DNA of 64,000 bases from Cyanobium usitatum str. Tous (GCF_963920485.1 NZ_OY986431.1:186001-250000); one strand, 5' to 3'; positions 44,954 through 53,822 are shown, counted from the stretch's first letter. Numbers and translations are program-made. The notes: a model not told the origin generated them from the letters alone.

Positions 44954-45305
44954 TCTGCCACTCAGGGTTCAGTACAGCTTGTACGGAATCGTTCATGCCA
45001 CGACTTACCTACCGCTATCTGTTCCTGGGGCGCGGGAGAGGGCTCTAATGACGAGCATTATTTGTTCGGCACGGTCACCGCGCTCGCTCTGTTCCGGCTC
45101 GTTTTGTCAGCTATGACCACTGGCTGTGTGCCCGATCCGCTGAGCAGAGGCAAAGGCTTTCCTGCACTCCTGAGTTGTTGAACAGAATGTTCAACAATGC
45201 CATCACGATCAAGGTATGGCTGCGGTCACTGGAGGGGGAGGTGGAAGCGCCGGCAGAGGTCAGAGCTGATGCGCACTAAAATACGCACAGCGTTGCCTGG
45301 TTGTG
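44954..45305. other. Non-coding stretch with toxin scraps and a dispersed repeat
   Basis: About 350 bases without an intact gene. CACGGTCACCGCGCTCGCTC near 45070 resembles an internal piece of the family-2 toxin at 46450. Bases 45134-45246 resemble the reverse complement of 52850-52962. ATGCGCAC (45269-45276) and ATACGCAC (45281-45288) are direct repeats, possibly antitoxin operators, just before copy C. Confidence 0.45.
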
Positions 45306-45527
45306 ATGCGTACCACCCTGGAGCTTCCGGACCCCCTGTTTGCCCGCCTGAAGGCCACGCCCGCCGGCTCCGGCTCGAAGCGTTCGGCTCACGCTTTGCC
45401 CCGCGTGGAGGGGCCCTTGGCCATTTCTGGCCAGCACCTCAGCAACGCCGCGCTGTTCAACCTGCTTGACGCGTGACCATCACGGTTGACCTACCGGACT
45501 TGAATGTATGGCTGGCGATGGCCAGAC
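45306..45527 (+). pseudogene. VapBC-like pair, TA family copy C, toxin cut by element copy 2
   Basis: The antitoxin (45306-45476, 56 codons) reads MRTTLELPDPLFARLKATPA to a stop and looks internally deleted, lacking the SERLSLKQLLRSY part seen in copy B. The toxin GTG at 45473 overlaps it and gives TITVDLPDLNVWLAMAR, after which the sequence is the second element copy. The PIN domain is therefore lost after about 17 residues. Confidence 0.65.
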
Positions 45528-46129
45528 CTCAACCGCGATACAACTCAGTCATTACAGGGCTATTGAGCAGCGTCAACAGTCGCTGGAGCGTGCGGCGATT
45601 GCTGGGGGAGGGGTCGAGCTGGAAGGTAAGTCGGCCTCGATCAAGTCGATTTCGGAGTGCATCCAGCTGAGCAACGCGTTGTCTCTCTTCAGCTGCTCGA
45701 TTTCTTTCTCGATCCGCTCGGTTTCGCTCCTCAGCTGCTTCGTTCTCCGCTCTGAGCGCTCGATCTGCATCTCTCTGGCGGGATCGCGCCGCCAGTTGAG
45801 CATCCGCAAAAACGAGCGGAAGGGAGAGAGCGATGAGCCAGACGCCCCATTGCTGCTGGAGAGGGAGCTGGCGGTGGGGGAGGGAGACGTGGTCATAGGA
45901 GGAGAAGAGCGCGATCAGGCCAACAACAGTGCCAACAAAGGCTTCCAGCAGGGCTTTGCCGTCGAACCCCAGCCGCCACCAAGGCGGTGAGGCTTCCAAA
46001 TCCCTAGAAAGTCCACCCACCCTAAACAGCTCGAGCCGGCCACGACACCGTCAAGCATAGTACAAATGCACTGCTTAGCGATGGTCGCCCGGCGGTATCC
46101 AGCCAGGACGCCTTGTACCCCTCGCTGAA
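45528..46129 (-). repeat. Element copy 2 carrying a two-helix/coiled-coil gene
   Basis: This is the partner of 43407-43979. It shares the left end CTCAACCGCGATACAACTCA and the right end GCTGAAATAC. The left end interrupts the copy C toxin. Confidence 0.6.
45529..46020 (-). CDS. Small membrane protein with coiled coil, copy 2
   Basis: The 163-residue product starts at GTG and is very similar to the product at 43408. It has the same first helix (FVGTVVGLIALFSSY) and tail (RRTLQRLLTLLNS). It lacks the VRVVQYGAPFGR stretch after helix 2 and has extra ERNRADRERNRAAEERQR heptads. Two-copy maintenance with in-frame indels argues that both are or were translated. Function unknown. Confidence 0.55.
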   Translation of the reverse strand: MGGLSRDLEASPPWWRLGFDGKALLEAFVGTVVGLIALFSSYDHVSLPHRQLPLQQQWGVWLIALSLPLVFADAQLAARSRQRDADRALRAENEAAEERNRADRERNRAAEERQRVAQLDALRNRLDRGRLTFQLDPSPSNRRTLQRLLTLLNSPVMTELYRG

Positions 46130-46215
46130 ATACCCCTTGGCTGCTCCGCGTGAAAGTGTTTAGAGGGGGCAAGGGCTGATGCGCAGCAAGATGCGCACAG
46201 TGTTGCCTGGTTGTG

Positions 46216-46673
46216 ATGCGTACCACCCTGGAGCTTCCAGACCCCCTGTTTGCCCGCCTGAATGCCACGCCCGCCGGCTCCGGCTCGAAGCGTTCGGCGC
46301 ACACCCTGCCCCGCGTGGAGGGGCCCTTGGCCATCTTCTGTTCAACCTGCTTGACGCGTGAGCACCACGGTTGACCTACCGGATCTGAATGTGTGGCTGG
46401 CGCTGGCCTGCCCCGACCACAGCCATCAGAGAAGGTGTTGTTCTGCACGGTCACCGCGCCCGCTCTGCTGGAGGCCTTCTGCCAGCAACCTGGCGTGAGC
46501 ATTGCGATGCCAGAGCGGGGGGGGGCTGGGACGTGTTTCACCAGCTGCTGCGCACCGATGCCTACCTGGCCGCCGTGGCGATGGCCAATGGATGGCGGCT
46601 GGTGAGTTTCGATCGCGATTTTGAGCGATTTGAAGGTCTGGAGCGGTTGGCTCTACCAGGAGCACAGGCGTAA
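46216..46673 (+). pseudogene. VapBC-like pair, TA family copy D, frameshifted
   Basis: The antitoxin from ATG 46216 follows copy C until GPLAIF, where about 25 bases are missing and the frame is lost. The toxin begins at GTG 46358 (STTVDLPDLNVWLALACPDH) and shifts frame more than once, one shift near the G-run at 46516. It ends with a good PIN C-terminus, HQLLRTDAYLAAVAMANGWR, LVSFDRDFERF, LERLALPGAQA. ATGCGCAG/ATGCGCAC direct repeats lie at 46179-46198. Confidence 0.7.
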
Positions 46674-46837
46674 ACAGCACGCCATTGCTACCCTGCCTCA
46701 TGGGCCAAGGCAGCGGGAAGGCGAAGTCCCCGGTGGTTGCCCCATCCCTTGATGGCTTGCCTGGGGACGGGAGGCATGGGTTCTGACATTGAGCGCTGCT
46801 GCTGGCTGTGGGAAAATGACCGTTAAATAGAGGAACG

Positions 46838-47854
46838 ATGAAAACCGCCCTGATCACTGGTATTACAGGGCAGGACGGCTCTTACCTGGCGGAACTGTTG
46901 CTGGAGAAGGGCTACCTGGTGCACGGCATCAAGCGCCGGGCCAGCAGCTTCAACACCACACGGATTGATCACCTCTACCAGGATCCGCACGAACTTGATC
47001 AGCGCCTAGTGCTCCACTACGGCGATCTAACGGACAGCACAAACCTGATCCGGATCATTCAGCAGGTGCAGCCCGATGAGATCTACAACCTGGGCGCCCA
47101 GAGCCATGTGGCGGTGAGCTTCGAGGCGCCGGAATACACGGCCAACAGCGACGCCCTCGGCACCCTGCGGATTCTGGAAGCCGTGCGGATGCTGGGGCTC
47201 AGCGCCAAAACTCGGATCTACCAGGCCAGCACTTCCGAGCTCTACGGCCTGGTGCAGGAGATCCCCCAGAAAGAAACCACGCCCTTCTACCCGCGCAGCC
47301 CCTATGGCGTAGCCAAGCTGTATGCCTACTGGATCACTGTTAACTATCGCGAAGCCTATGGCATGTATGCCTGCAATGGCATCTTGTTTAACCACGAATC
47401 ACCGCGGCGTGGTGAAACGTTTGTGACGCGCAAAATCACTCGGGGGCTAGCGCGGATCAATGAAGGATTGGAGGATTGCCTCTATATGGGCAACCTCGAT
47501 TCGCTGCGCGATTGGGGCCATGCCAGGGATTATGTGGAGATGCAGTGGCGGATGCTGCAGCAGCCCGGCACTCCGGAAGATTTTGTGATTGCCACGGGCC
47601 GGCAGGAATCGGTGCGGCGCTTCATTGAGCTGGCCGCCGCTGAGCTGGGTTGGGGTGCAATCGAGTGGCAGGGCAGCGGCATAGAAGAAGTGGGGCGGCG
47701 CAGCAGCGGTGAGGTGGTGGTGCGGATCGATCCGCGCTATTTCCGCCCGGCGGAGGTGGAAACCTTGCTGGGCGATCCCACCAAGGCGTGGGAGAAGCGG
47801 GTCTGGACGCCGCCGTCCACGGGGTTTGGCGGCTTTGGGTTGCAGGCGGCCTGA
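46838..47854 (+). CDS. gmd: GDP-mannose 4,6-dehydratase, C-terminus replaced by IS21 sequence
   Basis: Gmd makes GDP-4-keto-6-deoxymannose, the precursor of GDP-fucose and related sugars. The NADP site [12 protein letters not shown] and the catalytic STSELYG and [12 protein letters not shown] (Y-x3-K) are intact. The chain follows the family to GDPTKAWEK and then reads [18 protein letters not shown]. These last codons are antisense to an IstA-like fragment, so about 25-35 native C-terminal residues are gone. Activity is uncertain because that region helps close the substrate domain. It stands alone with a 160-base upstream gap. Confidence 0.9.
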   Translation: MKTALITGITGQDGSYLAELLLEKGYLVHGIKRRASSFNTTRIDHLYQDPHELDQRLVLHYGDLTDSTNLIRIIQQVQPDEIYNLGAQSHVAVSFEAPEYTANSDALGTLRILEAVRMLGLSAKTRIYQASTSELYGLVQEIPQKETTPFYPRSPYGVAKLYAYWITVNYREAYGMYACNGILFNHESPRRGETFVTRKITRGLARINEGLEDCLYMGNLDSLRDWGHARDYVEMQWRMLQQPGTPEDFVIATGRQESVRRFIELAAAELGWGAIEWQGSGIEEVGRRSSGEVVVRIDPRYFRPAEVETLLGDPTKAWEKRVWTPPSTGFGGFGLQAA

Positions 47855-47977
47855 ATCAATCCGGTGAGCACTGCTCACCGAAATGCCCGCCGCCGCCGCA
47901 GCCACCTCCTGGCGGCTGCCGGCTCGTCGTTTGGACATGTACAGCGCAATCTGTTGAACGGTGAGGGGAGCAGGCAT
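47797..47977 (-). mobile_element. IS21-family IstA N-terminal fragment
   Basis: The reverse strand reads [40 protein letters not shown] and [17 protein letters not shown], the usual helix-turn-helix start of IS21 IstA transposases. It stops where gmd sequence begins (about 47797). No IstB or ends are visible, so it is a scar. Confidence 0.7.
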
Positions 47978-48060
47978 GACCCGGTGCCCTGCGCATGGCA
48001 GCCGGATTCAGCTGAACCCCTCCAGAGCGGTCAACCTGTTTGGCGCGACCCCTCAACCAG

Positions 48061-48915
48061 ATTGTCGTCGGACACCTTGACAGAGCAAAAGGATCTAGAC
48101 CGCGGCCATCAGCAGGACCAGCGAGAAATCAAACAGCTCAAACAAGAGCTGCGCCGTAAGGAGGAGGCACTAGCAGAAGCAGCGGCACTGCTGTTAGCAG
48201 CAAAAAAGATCCAGGCCTACTGGGGCGAGGACGAGGGGTACTGACCGCAGCGCAGGATCGCCGCAAGGTTCATGAGATCCTCAATGCCGCCATGGCGGCC
48301 GGTGCTAAGGCCCGAAAGGCAGCCGCTCTGCTGGGCGTGCGGTTAACCACGCTGCAGCGCTGGCGGCGGCAGTTCGCAGTTGACGGGGACGACCTGGACG
48401 GCCGCAAAGACAGCTATCGCTGCAACGAGCACGAGTTCGCGGCGTTACCGCCGGGTCAGATCGTGCCGGTCCTGGCTGATCGTGGCGGATGTGTCGGCGT
48501 GGAGCGCAGTTTTTAGCGCGTGCTCCATGCCCATGGCCAGGCCCATCGCCGTGGCGGTACCCGGCCGCCCCATGGACCCCGCCACGTACCACGATTGAAG
48601 GCTAGAGGGCCGAATCAAGTGTGGAGTTGGGTCTTCACCTATCTGCCGACCAGCGTCCGTGGCGTCTGGTTTTACGTCAATCTGGTGATCGACGTCTGGA
48701 GCCCCAAGGTCGTCGTCTGGGATATCGCCGAAAATGAAAATCCAGGCATCGCAGCGGATCTGGCGAACCGAGCCTGCCTGAGAGAGCGAATCAGCAAGAG
48801 TTACCAGCATTTGCAATGGCTGCTTGAACAGCAGCAGGGCGACCACTTCCCTGGCAGCCACCCAATCAGAGGGTCGAGAAACACCTCGTCATGCTCACAA
48901 TATCCCTGTAGACAA
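48061..48915 (+). pseudogene. IS3-family transposase remnant
   Basis: Frames read in turn REIKQLKQELRRKEEALAEA (OrfA-like tail), AAMAAGAKARKAAALLGVRL with TTLQRWRRQF, and NQVWSWVFTYLPTSVRGVWF with VNLVIDVWSPKVVVWDIAE. These match the IS3 group. The usual first catalytic aspartate of the SWDxTYL motif is changed to V, and there are stops and frame changes near 48243 and 48516. The element is dead. Confidence 0.75.
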
Positions 48916-48995
48916 ATCGAGAGGCTCAGAAGGCCCTAAGAGATCGCCACTCAATCCTAGAAAACTAATCCCACTCATTCCCGTCATGCAATAGG

Positions 48996-49979
48996 ATGCC
49001 AAAGATTGATACTGGCTATGTCAACTTGACATCACCTCAAGAACTTGAAAGGGCCCACCAAGACTGGATCGCCAGCGTAAAATCTCGCAACAAGTCTGCA
49101 TTTTCGCATTTCTTGCAGAAAAGACTAGAGGGGACACTCCATGCCAAATCCGCAACAGAGCGCAAAAAAGTAGCAATCCTAGGAAGCGGAATCTCAGCCC
49201 TTAATCTCACACTAGATCAATTATTCGCCATTGATAAATGCAATGCAATTATTGCTTTTAATAAGTCAATGGCATTTGCCAATATTGCAGGTGTTGTACC
49301 AACTGATTTTGTTTTCTTGGATGGATTTTCCGCCACCGCCAAAGCCTTTCTTCAGATTGGACTGGACTTTTGCATAAGGCATCAATTAAGCCTGAATAAC
49401 ATTGTGATGAGCAACGGTCTTCGCGGCAGGGTGACAACAAGCCAGGAGGCCCACTTAATGTCCATCGGTGCAACTCAGCGATTACGCCAAGGATGCAGCG
49501 CTTTATACTCGGTAAACATGGAGAAATGCCTTGCCAGCTGGACTTATTTGGCTCCAAAAAGTACAGCCATAACATACTGTGATCACACTCCCTTTCAACA
49601 GCCTTCGAATCGCTGGGCAAGCAGCTACGATCAACCCCTCTATCATTACCGAGGATCACTTACTCATGTGCTTAACTTTATAACAATTCAATACCCCGAC
49701 AGCGATATATATCTAGCAGGCGTAGACTTTAACACCCCGCACTACTTCTTTCAAGAAGAGTTAGCTGAATACGCTGATTTCAATAGTGATTGGACAACTC
49801 AACTAGTCACCGATACTGGCTTGCATTTTAGCGCCCAGCACTGGGAAGGCACGACCATGTTTGACGATTCAGAATACATCAACCACCAGCTATCTCTCTA
49901 CGGATGCAGGCTATTCTCGCTAAACGAGAAAAGTTTAATGGTAAAACATTCTCTTGCAACCTACAGAGACATTGCTTAG
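48996..49979 (+). CDS. Hypothetical protein in the glycan island (possible glycan transferase)
   Basis: The 327-residue product is AT-rich and unlike its GC-rich neighbours. It has VAILGSGISALNLTLDQLFA near residue 63, a Rossmann-like GxGxS loop, and SDIYLAGVDFNTPHYFFQEE near 240. This arrangement loosely resembles bacterial sialyltransferases and MAF/DUF115-type flagellin glycosylation factors. I would not assign either without a profile search. Its stop codon lies in the loop of a long hairpin. Confidence 0.5.
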   Translation: MPKIDTGYVNLTSPQELERAHQDWIASVKSRNKSAFSHFLQKRLEGTLHAKSATERKKVAILGSGISALNLTLDQLFAIDKCNAIIAFNKSMAFANIAGVVPTDFVFLDGFSATAKAFLQIGLDFCIRHQLSLNNIVMSNGLRGRVTTSQEAHLMSIGATQRLRQGCSALYSVNMEKCLASWTYLAPKSTAITYCDHTPFQQPSNRWASSYDQPLYHYRGSLTHVLNFITIQYPDSDIYLAGVDFNTPHYFFQEELAEYADFNSDWTTQLVTDTGLHFSAQHWEGTTMFDDSEYINHQLSLYGCRLFSLNEKSLMVKHSLATYRDIA

Positions 49980-49999
49980 TGTTTCTGTAGGTTGCAAGA
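49952..49999 (+). terminator. 19-bp hairpin with the upstream stop codon in its loop
   Basis: TCTTGCAACCTACAGAGAC pairs with GTTTCTGTAGGTTGCAAGA across a 10-base loop (attgcttagt) that contains the stop TAG. There is a single G-U pair. A U-tract is missing, so it may block 3' decay or act as a bidirectional terminator. Confidence 0.75.
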
Positions 50000-50041
50000 A
50001 TCCTTCACTTGCAATATGTTTTCTGAAACCGCTTGATATTT

Positions 50042-51187
50042 ATGAATCCTGAAACGCCCCTCGAACTCCTTCTTTCACAGGAAGTCAAGCAACTCTCTCA
50101 GCGCCTAAGATTTGCGGAGACTCTAACCAAGACACTAGAAGCAACGTGTGAATCACAAAAAAATGCGCTTGACAAGCAAATTTGCATCAATACAGAACTC
50201 AGCGATCAAGAAAAAACGGCAAACCAGGAATATCGAGATCAGCTAGCCCTTTTTGAAAAGCAACTTGCAATAGCCAAAAGTAAGTCTATAGAGCTAGAGA
50301 CTGCTCTTTGCCAGGTCAATAAATTTGCTCGTTCCCTGAAAGACAACTATGTCAAGATTTTGCCTATGCTTTCGAAGTTTATATGTAGTGATTATTGCGC
50401 AACTAAATCCAAACCAAATACCACAGATTCTCGATACCAAGCACCTATATCGGGCACTTCGATGCAGTCGCAATCATCTGCCAAATTAGCTCGAACTGAC
50501 AAACCTACTAAAAAAGCTATTTTAAGTTTTTATCGCAATATGAAGATGAAAATACGCACTTCACAAAACCCGGTCGCTCCAGTCGCAGAAAGCGGAGAAG
50601 CCCTAGACACAATTCACAGCTTTATTCGCAATCTACCCAAGAATAGCAAAGTTCTTGACGTAGGGGGGGGGAGAGGCTACAGATTTTCAAACGAAAGCAA
50701 TTACTGGGTTATGGACATCAACACAGAAGGCGTCGATAGATATATCCATGCCGACATCTGCGATCAAGATTTAGAGGTCAGGGAGCAATTCGATGTTATT
50801 ATTACAAAGGACACGCTTGAGCATCTCCCTAGGCCATGGATTGCAACGTCAAATATTTTTAAACTGCTCAAAGAGGGTGGAGTATTCATTTGCATTGCTC
50901 CATTTAACTGGAGGTTCCACCCATCACCTTATGATTGCTATAGATACTCTCATCAAGGGCTAAAGTTCTTAATCGAGGGAGATGGAGGATTTGGCAAGTC
51001 GGCAGCATGCATGATGCTTGTTCATGAATCGATACAAGGATTTTGGAAAAATAGGTATGATTGCTGGCCTTTTGGCGACTTGAAACACTATCATGCAGTA
51101 AATTCATTGTATATTGGAATCAAGAAGACTGGGAGAAAGTTCTCGAGCAAGTCCGTTGATTCAGATTTTAGCATTCTCCATGAATAG
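50042..51187 (+). CDS. Coiled-coil and class I SAM-dependent methyltransferase
   Basis: Residues 10-105 form a coiled coil (SQEVKQLSQRLRFAETLTKT and following). A linker of about 70 residues follows, then a methyltransferase domain with motif I VLDVGGGRGYRF near 204, DTLEHLPRP and LLKEGGVFICIAPF. This fits glycan- or lipid-tailoring methyltransferases that measure chain length with a coiled coil, like WbdD. The kinase of WbdD is absent, so this is only analogy. The start is the ATG at 50042, with an upstream TTG also possible. Confidence 0.78.
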   Translation: MNPETPLELLLSQEVKQLSQRLRFAETLTKTLEATCESQKNALDKQICINTELSDQEKTANQEYRDQLALFEKQLAIAKSKSIELETALCQVNKFARSLKDNYVKILPMLSKFICSDYCATKSKPNTTDSRYQAPISGTSMQSQSSAKLARTDKPTKKAILSFYRNMKMKIRTSQNPVAPVAESGEALDTIHSFIRNLPKNSKVLDVGGGRGYRFSNESNYWVMDINTEGVDRYIHADICDQDLEVREQFDVIITKDTLEHLPRPWIATSNIFKLLKEGGVFICIAPFNWRFHPSPYDCYRYSHQGLKFLIEGDGGFGKSAACMMLVHESIQGFWKNRYDCWPFGDLKHYHAVNSLYIGIKKTGRKFSSKSVDSDFSILHE

Positions 51188-51198
51188 GCAACATGAGT

Positions 51199-52296
51199 CT
51201 AAATTGCAGCAAAAGCGATTTCAGAGTTTCTATCAAGAACTTTTCTTATTTGCCCATGGAATAGAGCACAATCTCTGTGTATAGCTGAGGCTTGATCGCG
51301 AACTTCAACCAGCTTGCAAAAAAGCTCTGAGCCTGAGATTGATGCTTCAATCATGGAAATGTCTATTCCCCACTCTTGTCTATTAAGATCGTCTAGGAGC
51401 CATTGTAGTTTATCATGTGAAATCAGTGATAAGCAAGGGGTTCCGCATCCCAACGAAATCAACTGTGAGTGACCACGCATTCCGATAACAAGATTCGGCT
51501 TTGCATATTTTTTTACGATTTGTCCCGAGCGCAGGCAAGAAAGGTCTTCAAACTTTATTTGAAGACCTGCAGATTTTAAATGTTCATATCCAATGTCATC
51601 CATATCAAAATGCGAATAATAGCTGATAGAAAGATTTTCATTAATATCGAGAAAGCGCTTCAGTGCCAAGGCAATACGGTGACATATTTCCTCGGGCCCA
51701 GATGAAAATCTAAGGCTGCTGCGGTCAAATGCTAAGTTTATGGCAACTACTGGTTCGCGAGGGGGCTGAGCAATGGTTGGAGAGAATAGCTGCTGGGATA
51801 TGCTAGTTGGACAAGGATCAAGTCTAATTTTATTGTGAAGGCGGTAAGGCAGATGCTTTCGGAACGCATGAATCGATCCAGTATTTCTTAAACCAATGAA
51901 CACAGCTTTTTCCGCCAGAGCGGCAACAGAAATCCCAAAACTATCATTAAACCGTGGCTGGTTTCGAAATAGATTGTAGCCAACTCCACGGAGCACAAGT
52001 GGTACCTGGATTGCATAGATATGCTCAGGGCTAATTGCCCACTGCCATCCCGATATATCGTTTGCATTGGTATCCGGCAAAAACAATCCACCCCCACCCA
52101 CTATGCAGATATCGCAAGAGTTAATTTTTTGAATAGTAGCTGAATTGACAGGGTCTCGTGCTTGGATTTCAATCCACTCAATTTTTATTCTTGACCAAGA
52201 TTCAATGAGGCGCTGGAGAGCTGCGGGCAGAAGGATGTCTCCCGCATTTCCAGCCTTATGAAAGGCCGCAACGTGCGCAATTCTCACTGAAATCAA
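51199..52296 (-). CDS. Polysaccharide pyruvyl transferase family protein
   Basis: This 365-residue protein begins AHVAAFHKAGNAGDILLPAA, the GNxGD motif of the CsaB/WcaK family. DICIVGGGGLFLP follows. IGMRGHSQLISLGCGTPCLS is the late GxRxH block. The enzyme transfers pyruvate from phosphoenolpyruvate to a sugar as a ketal, adding negative charge to surface glycans. It converges with the methyltransferase gene with 11 bases between stops. The promoter is probably in the AT-rich 52297-52330 stretch. Confidence 0.85.
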   Translation of the reverse strand: MISVRIAHVAAFHKAGNAGDILLPAALQRLIESWSRIKIEWIEIQARDPVNSATIQKINSCDICIVGGGGLFLPDTNANDISGWQWAISPEHIYAIQVPLVLRGVGYNLFRNQPRFNDSFGISVAALAEKAVFIGLRNTGSIHAFRKHLPYRLHNKIRLDPCPTSISQQLFSPTIAQPPREPVVAINLAFDRSSLRFSSGPEEICHRIALALKRFLDINENLSISYYSHFDMDDIGYEHLKSAGLQIKFEDLSCLRSGQIVKKYAKPNLVIGMRGHSQLISLGCGTPCLSLISHDKLQWLLDDLNRQEWGIDISMIEASISGSELFCKLVEVRDQASAIHRDCALFHGQIRKVLDRNSEIAFAAI

Positions 52297-52382
52297 ACTG
52301 TATATCTAACTAACTATAGCAGGGCGGCCCTTGCCAGGGTTACCGGGACGCCCAAGTTTATGTCTAGTCAAGAATATCAATG

Positions 52383-52905
52383 AATTCAGCAACCGCATGC
52401 CGCCTGGCATATCGTCCAAGAGATTTGCGAGCGAAGTCTCTGGAGTTTCTCCAGAATCGAATCTGCAATATCAGTCCGATTGAACGAGTCCTTGATCTTA
52501 TCTTTAGCCGCTACGAACTGCTCGATACTAGTGATCTGCTCCTTGACGATGGAGAAACTGCCGCGCAGGGTCTTTTTTGGGTCATGATCCCGAACAAGCG
52601 ATCGAACTGATTGAGCCAGAAGCAGGCGTCTTAGATGGGCGTGTAGTGCACTTGGGAACGGGGCCGCTGGGCCAGCCAGGCTTGAACCTTGGCGTGCTTA
52701 CGGTGTAGTAGTTATCGAGGATCAGGTGCAGCCCAAGCTCCTTGGGTCACTCCTTGTCAATGCGCTGCAGGAAGATGAGTAGCTCCTGGTCGCGGTTATG
52801 CGGCTTGCATTCGGCGATCACCGCGTCGGTGGCCACGACCGAGCAGGCTTTTTACCTCCACCTCAAGTATTCGCAGGCATGGCTTGGTCGTAATGGTGTT
52901 GTTCA
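52383..52905 (-). pseudogene. IS630-family transposase C-terminal remnant
   Basis: Reverse-strand frames give LGLHLILDNYYT, then VQAWLAQRPRSQVHYTP, WLNQFDRLFGIMTQK, SVKEQITSIEQFVAA and ADSILEKLQRLRSQI. Together these are the DDE C-terminal half of an IS630 transposase. A stop follows IDKE, and frames switch at least twice. Confidence 0.75.
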
Positions 52906-53377
52906 ACATTCTTTTGAACAACACAGGAGTGCAGAAAAGCCTTTCGCTCTGCTCCGCCGATATGTCCCATCACCACACTAATTCCGTACTCACGAGCAGC
53001 ATGCGTCTGCCGGTGAGAAGGATTTTCATGCCGCCTTGAACTCCATCGGCCTCAGCGCTGAGGGATCCAGGCGCTGGCGGGCCTCCAAAGGTCATGGCTG
53101 TGCTGTCGCTGGCGCGGTCCGCCCGTGTAGCCGAGGTGGATATGGCCAGTATCATCGCCAATCACGGTCGTCTTAGCATCCCAGCAATCCGCCTTACGGC
53201 GGCAGAAGCCAACACCGTTCTCTACACCCTGGAACAGTGGCTGCATTCGACATCGCTGCACCCCAGTGGGCCGGTTCAATCACATGGCTCTGGAGCTTCA
53301 GATTCTCCAGCAGGACATCGGCGGGGTAGCTCCAGCTTCGAAAATGCGGGCGTTTGCGTGAAGCAATGGCGTGTTGT
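52906..53377. other. Degenerate stretch without an assignable gene
   Basis: About 470 bases of unresolved sequence. The left part up to about 52962 belongs to the dispersed repeat shared with 45134-45246. The reverse strand has short pieces (LQSHVIEPAHWGAAMSNA) that could be toxin relics, but I could not join them. Confidence 0.35.
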
Positions 53378-53822
53378 TCACACCTGTGCACCTGGTAGAG
53401 CCAACCGCTCCAGACCTTCAAATCGCTCAAAATCGCGTTCGAAACTCACCAGGTGCTAGCCATTGTCCATCGCCACGGCGGCCAGGTAGGCATCGGTGCG
53501 CAGCAGCTTGTTAAACACCTCCCAGCCCCCCTGCTCTGGCATCGCCATGCTCACGCCCGTTTGCTGGCAGAAGGCCTCCAGAAGAGCGGGCGCGGTGACC
53601 GCGCAGAACAACAGCTTCCGTGATGGCTGTGGTCGGGGCGGGCCAGCGCTAGCCAGACATTCAAATCCGGTAGGTCAACCGTGGTGGTGACTCGTCAAGC
53701 AGGTCGAACAGCGCGGCGATGCTGCGCAACAACTGCTTGAGGATGAGGGGCTCGCTGACCGCCCGGGCTTTCAGGCGCGCAAACAGGGGGTCCGGAGGCT
53801 CCAGAGTGGTACGCCTCGGTGG
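53378..53822 (-). pseudogene. VapBC-like pair, TA family copy E
   Basis: The antitoxin reads RTTLEPPDPLFARLKARAVS, then EPLILKQLLRSIAALFDLLD. Its ATG has become AGG, and the GTGA junction has mutated to GAGTCA, removing both the stop and the toxin start. The toxin frame has TVDLPDLNVWLALARPDHSH and an internal TAG before HLVSFERDFERFEGLERLAL. It is the same family as copies A-D, 7 kb away and inverted. Confidence 0.7.

Noticed and set aside
46512-46522. Run of G residues as a phase-variation tract in the copy D toxin
   Set aside because: The copy has other deletions and frame changes, so switching this run would not restore a full toxin.
43341-46673. CRISPR array in the repeat-rich 43-46 kb region
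   Set aside because: Repeats are long, few and coding-derived. No short regularly spaced direct repeats or cas genes are present.
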